A stretch of DNA of 64,000 nucleotides. Source: Paraburkholderia ferrariae NBRC 106233 (GTDB taxonomy: Bacteria; Pseudomonadota; Gammaproteobacteria; Burkholderiales; Burkholderiaceae). The notes under the pieces are model-generated. The model worked only from the letters and a program-made list of their open reading frames with translations, was not told the origin of the DNA and ran no database searches. The DNA lies in contig NZ_BAYB01000019.1 of NCBI RefSeq assembly GCF_000685035.1, forward strand, positions 62,001 through 126,000, written 5' to 3'. A program made the position numbers and the translations under genes. Shown piece after piece: positions 60,817 to 64,000 of this stretch (position 1 is the stretch's first letter; each line of letters opens with the position of its first letter).

Positions 60817-62064
60817 TCAGCGGCCCGCCCGCGCCGCCAGATAGCCGGCCAGCCGCTCCACGCCAGCGTCGAGCCGTGCCGGGTCGCACGCGTAGCACCA
60901 GCGCACGAAGCCCTCGCCCTCGGGGCCGAATGCGCTGCCCGGGGCGAGCCCGAGACCCGCGTCGCGCACGAGCGCCTTGCAGAGTTCGAGGCTGTTCTGT
61001 GCGCCGGGAAGCCGAAAAAACAGGTACATCGCGCCATGCGGCACCTTGACGTCCACGCCCGGCAGACGCGCGAGCGCCGCGGCGAGGTGGTCGCGCGAGG
61101 CGCGCAAATCCGCGACGAGGGCGCGCGTGAACGGCTCGCCGTGCTCGACGGCGGCGATCCCGGCCTGCTGCACGAACGAAGGCGTACACGAGGTGTTGTA
61201 CTCCACCAGCTTGCCGAGGTCGTCCATCAGCGCGCGCGGCGCGACCATCCAGCCGAGCCGCCAGCCCGTCATGAGCCAGGCTTTCGAGAAAGAATTGACG
61301 CAGATCAGGCGTTCGTCGCGCGAGGCGAGATCGAGGAAGGACGGCGCCGTGCGGCCAGTGGCGTCGTCCTCGCCCGCGTAATCGTCTGCATAATAGAGAC
61401 GCTCGTACACCTCGTCGGCAACGATCCAGATGCCGTGACGCCGGCAGTGATCGAGCACCGCGCGCTGCTCGTCGCGAGTCATGACCCAGCCGGTCGGATT
61501 GTTCGGCGAATTGATCATGAGCAGCTTCGTGCCCGGCGTCAGCGTTGCGAGCAGGCGCTCGAGGTCGAGCGCCCAGCCGCGTTCGCCATAAACGAGCGGC
61601 ACGGTCTCGACGGTCGCGCCAAGAATCTTCGGAATCTCGACGAGATTCGGCCACAGCGGCGTTACCGCCACGGCGCGGTCGCCCGCGCCCGTCACCAGTT
61701 GCGCGGCGAGCATCAGCGCGTTCACGCCCGCGCTCGTCACCGCCACGTTGTCCGCCGCCGTCGCGCCGTGCAGACCGCTCACGTAGCGTGCGAGCACTTC
61801 GCGCAGCGGCGCGATGCCGAGGTTGTGCGTATAGAAGGTGTCGCCGCGCCCGAGCGCCTCGGCAGCGGCCTCGCGGATGAAAGGCGGCGTCACGCGGTCC
61901 GACTCGCCGAACCAGAACGGCAGCACATCCGGCACGCCGAAGCCCGCATTCGCGACCTCGCGGATCTGCGAGGAACGCAGCGCGCGCACGGCCTCGCGTG
62001 CGTTCGGCAACTCGTGCATGGGCGGCGTGGGGAAACCGGGTGAGGTTGGGTCGGCGTGGCTCAT
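60817..62064 (-). CDS. PLP-dependent class I/II aminotransferase
   Basis: 415 residues, fold type I. PLP Lys261 in NSFSKAWLMTGWRLGW, the SPNNPTGWVM loop that holds the cofactor Asn, ADEVYERLYY with the Asp that pairs with the pyridine N, and the C-terminal Arg in a FVRWCYA-like strand (FVRWCYACDP). Substrate-specific residues do not allow a firm choice; AspC-like, alanine and aromatic enzymes share this pattern. ATG 62064 begins a Pro-rich lead of ~20 residues; a Met 15 residues later is possible. It lies 83 bp behind the LysR gene on the same strand. Confidence 0.88.
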   Translation of the reverse strand: MSHADPTSPGFPTPPMHELPNAREAVRALRSSQIREVANAGFGVPDVLPFWFGESDRVTPPFIREAAAEALGRGDTFYTHNLGIAPLREVLARYVSGLHGATAADNVAVTSAGVNALMLAAQLVTGAGDRAVAVTPLWPNLVEIPKILGATVETVPLVYGERGWALDLERLLATLTPGTKLLMINSPNNPTGWVMTRDEQRAVLDHCRRHGIWIVADEVYERLYYADDYAGEDDATGRTAPSFLDLASRDERLICVNSFSKAWLMTGWRLGWMVAPRALMDDLGKLVEYNTSCTPSFVQQAGIAAVEHGEPFTRALVADLRASRDHLAAALARLPGVDVKVPHGAMYLFFRLPGAQNSLELCKALVRDAGLGLAPGSAFGPEGEGFVRWCYACDPARLDAGVERLAGYLAARAGR

Positions 62065-62147
62065 CGTGGATCGCGCAAGGGTGAAAAACCGCAGTGTAGC
62101 GCGCGCACCACACAGGCGAAGCCGAAGCCCGCAACCGAGGCCGCGCT

Positions 62148-63050
62148 CTAGCGCAGTTCCTCGGGATGGCCGCCGACCTGCCGGATCAACGCCCAGACAG
62201 CCTCCGCGGCAGGCGACAGCGAGCGGTCGCGGCGTCGCACCAACTCCACGGTGCGTTTGGCGCGCGGCACCAGCGCCCGCGCAACGAGCGACGAGCCCGC
62301 CGGCACCGGCAGCGCAAGCCAGGGCAGCACGCTGATCCCCACGCCCGCCTCGACGAGCCCGAACACCGTGGCCGAATGGCCGAGCTCCTGCACCACGGGC
62401 GCGCGCACGCCGTGCTCGCTCATCACGGCGTCGATCAGCGGCCGGCTGCCCGACGCGTAATCGAGCATGACGAGCCGCTCGCCGTCGAGTTCGCGCCAGC
62501 CCACCTGCTCGCGCCGCGCCAGTTCGTGATCGCGGCGCACCACCACGCAGAACGAATCGGTCGTGAGGGCCTCGGTTTCGAGGTCGTCCGCCGCAAAGGG
62601 CCCGATGATCACGCCGAAATCGACCTCGCCGGAGCGCACCTTGTGCACCACATCGCTCTGCACGTCGTCGCGCAGCCCGAGCGTGACGTAGGGAAACTGC
62701 CGGCCGCAGTCGGCCACCACCTGCGGCATCAGGCGGCAGGCGACGGTCGGGCTCGCCGCCACCACCACACGCCCGCGCCGCTGCTCGCCGATCTCGCGGA
62801 TCTCGCGCAGGGCATCGTCGAGATCGCTGATCAGGCGCGAAATGCTCGCGATCAGATTGGCGCCGACATCGGTCAACTGCACCTCGCGCGTCGTCCGATC
62901 GACAAGGCGCACGCCGATCTCCGCCTCCAGTTCGCGCACGCAGCGGCTCACCGCCGACTGTGTGAGCCCGATCTGGTCGCCCGCGCGGCTGAAGCTCGCG
63001 AGGCGCGCCACCTCGATAAACACCCGCAACTGCCGCAGCGTCACATTCAT
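62148..63050 (-). CDS. LysR-family transcriptional regulator
   Basis: 300 residues. Winged helix 1-60 (TLRQLRVFIEVARLASFSRA, LTQSAVSRCVRELEAEIG) and a periplasmic-binding-protein-like effector domain from ~90 (RGRVVVAASPTVACRLMP; SGEVDFGVIIGPF; AGVGISVLPWLALP). LysR proteins bind small co-inducers as tetramers. It precedes the aminotransferase in the same direction, which is unusual for the classic divergent layout, so target genes are uncertain. Confidence 0.92.
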   Translation of the reverse strand: MNVTLRQLRVFIEVARLASFSRAGDQIGLTQSAVSRCVRELEAEIGVRLVDRTTREVQLTDVGANLIASISRLISDLDDALREIREIGEQRRGRVVVAASPTVACRLMPQVVADCGRQFPYVTLGLRDDVQSDVVHKVRSGEVDFGVIIGPFAADDLETEALTTDSFCVVVRRDHELARREQVGWRELDGERLVMLDYASGSRPLIDAVMSEHGVRAPVVQELGHSATVFGLVEAGVGISVLPWLALPVPAGSSLVARALVPRAKRTVELVRRRDRSLSPAAEAVWALIRQVGGHPEELR

Positions 63051-63478
63051 CGGCTTAACTCATCAATCAGGAATTTTCATGCGATTTTATGCCAGTTATC
63101 GCTCAAATCGTTGCGTCGCGGTGAACCGCGGGGCCGATTATTCGCCGCAGTGCAGCAATACGGCGCAAACGCACGCCTGGCGGGCCTGATTGCACAAGAT
63201 TGGTGATTCTCCCGATTTCCGGGGCATGCGTTTTCGAGTCGAATACGCCCCTGGCAAGCACCCGCGCGGGCTTGATGCCACGCGGCTCCGAGACGAAAGC
63301 GTACGAGTTGGCACGCTTCTCGCATAAGGGCATGCACAGGATCGACGGACGGTCCGGAAACGATACAGATCCGGCCGCCTCGAGATCCCGCCTGGTACCC
63401 CGCCCTCCGGACGGGAGTACATGAAGAGTGCGCAGCGCGGGGCAGCGCACCGGAGATAGCTTCGCTGAGGTGAATGAC
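63051..63478. other. intergenic region without recognised feature
   Basis: 428 bp between divergent genes (LysR and the DUF4096-like gene). A reading frame running through it upstream of 63479 has no ribosome site and no family likeness. I see no strong promoter pair or hairpin. Confidence 0.45.
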
Positions 63479-63880
63479 ATGATGCTGTTCGACGATTTGA
63501 GAGACAACGAATGGGCGCTGGTCGAGGCGTTGTTCTGTGCGGAACCCGCACGGAGCGAACGGCGCGGACGGCCTCGCGTCGAAGCGCGTGCTGTGGTCAA
63601 CGCCGTGCTGTGGGTCCTGTCGACGGGAGAAGGCTGGTCCAAGCTGCCGGGCCGCTATCCCTCGCCGCCGACCTGCCGCCGCCGTTTCGACGAGTGGCAG
63701 GCTGACGGCACCCTTGCCGAGATCGTGAAACGCCTTGGCACGAGCGGACGCGAGATTTCGCTGCGCGGCCGGATTGGCGCAACGGCCACCAAGCCGCCGG
63801 CACCGCCGAGCCGCGACCGCCTGCGCGGTGCGTTCTGGACCAACCCGGAGTCGTGGCGCGCTCCGGTCAAGATGGCCTGA
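63479..63880 (+). CDS. second stand-alone IS5-type DNA-binding protein (DUF4096-like)
   Basis: 133 residues. The same domain as the gene at 34898: LRDNEWALVEALF, GRPRVEARAVVNAVLWVLST, GEGWSKLPGRYPSPPTCRRRF and DEWQADGTLAEIVKRLG. Only this N-terminal domain is present; a ~45-residue basic/Pro tail replaces the DDE catalytic part. GAGGTG lies nine bases before ATG 63479 (ATG 63482 also possible). No inverted ends are visible around it. The two proteins share the fold but differ widely in sequence, so they are not a recent copy. Role unknown; a DNA-binding regulator derived from a transposase is the likeliest reading. Confidence 0.72.
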   Translation: MMLFDDLRDNEWALVEALFCAEPARSERRGRPRVEARAVVNAVLWVLSTGEGWSKLPGRYPSPPTCRRRFDEWQADGTLAEIVKRLGTSGREISLRGRIGATATKPPAPPSRDRLRGAFWTNPESWRAPVKMA

Positions 63881-63903
63881 GCACCGGCCTTCGAGCCTTC
63901 TCC

Positions 63904-63928
63904 GGCCGGGCGCCGCGCGTGCCCGGCC
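63904..63928 (+). terminator. hairpin after the second DUF4096-like gene
   Basis: GGCCGGGC (63904-63911) and GCCCGGCC (63921-63928) pair perfectly around 9 nt, 23 bp past the stop. No T-run. Confidence 0.4.
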
Positions 63929-64000
63929 AGGTCGGGCCTCTCTCGCGGCGCCGATGCTGTCGATGCATCGGCAGGCAAAGCCGCTCTCTTCCGATGCCTC

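Overview
The window looks like chromosomal DNA of a Burkholderiaceae bacterium of the Burkholderia/Paraburkholderia type. The DNA is GC-rich with strong GC3 bias. An extended second Hfq, a DUF2968 protein, a DUF3613 gene in a tad locus and the orders sucA-sucB-lpdA and rimP-nusA-infB-rbfA-truB all fit that group. No rRNA, tRNA or CRISPR array was seen.

Layout. (1) 1-5.2 kb: oxalate catabolism (frc-oxc) with a GntR/FCD regulator, a cut-off PAS gene and a small unknown gene. (2) 5.3-11.7 kb: an SDR plus acyl-CoA ligase operon, an MFS carboxylate-type transporter and a FadD-like ligase. (3) 12.2-14.4 kb: an Hfq2-like RNA chaperone, a 59-residue His/Lys-tailed protein and LtrA. (4) 14.7-28.5 kb, all on the minus strand: a Flp/Tad pilus locus (flp, tadV, tadE, rcpC, rcpA, tadZ, tadA, tadB, tadC, tadD, DUF3613, tadG) ending in a sigma-54 activator and a DUF2968 gene. 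(5) 29.1-34.1 kb, divergent from tad: two paralogous glycine-rich lipoproteins and a TpsB-like outer-membrane transporter. (6) 34.2-36.6 kb: DUF2147, a stand-alone IS5-type DNA-binding domain, and zapE. (7) 36.8-44.7 kb: the 2-oxoglutarate dehydrogenase genes and typA. (8) 45.1-50.2 kb: a MarR-controlled EmrAB/OprM-type efflux operon. (9) 50.4-60.5 kb: translation and RNA genes truB, rbfA, infB, nusA, rimP, then rluB and scpB. (10) 60.8-64 kb: an aminotransferase, a LysR regulator and a second stand-alone IS5-type protein.

The most interesting part is the 28.5-29.1 kb intergenic region. On the minus strand it carries a sigma-70-like promoter for flp/tad with a CGTAAC-N7-GTTACG dyad inside it. 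On the plus strand it carries a textbook sigma-54 promoter (TGGCAC-N5-TTGCA) in front of the lipoprotein/TpsB genes. A cluster of further GTTACG words lies 136-185 bp upstream of the -24 element, where an enhancer for a sigma-54 activator is expected. The only sigma-54 activator in the window sits at the end of the tad locus. I infer one regulatory circuit joining Tad pilus assembly with a surface system of unusual type: a TpsB pore whose neighbours are low-complexity lipoproteins instead of a filamentous TpsA. A second notable element is a promoter followed by a four-segment attenuator-like leader upstream of rimP-nusA-infB.
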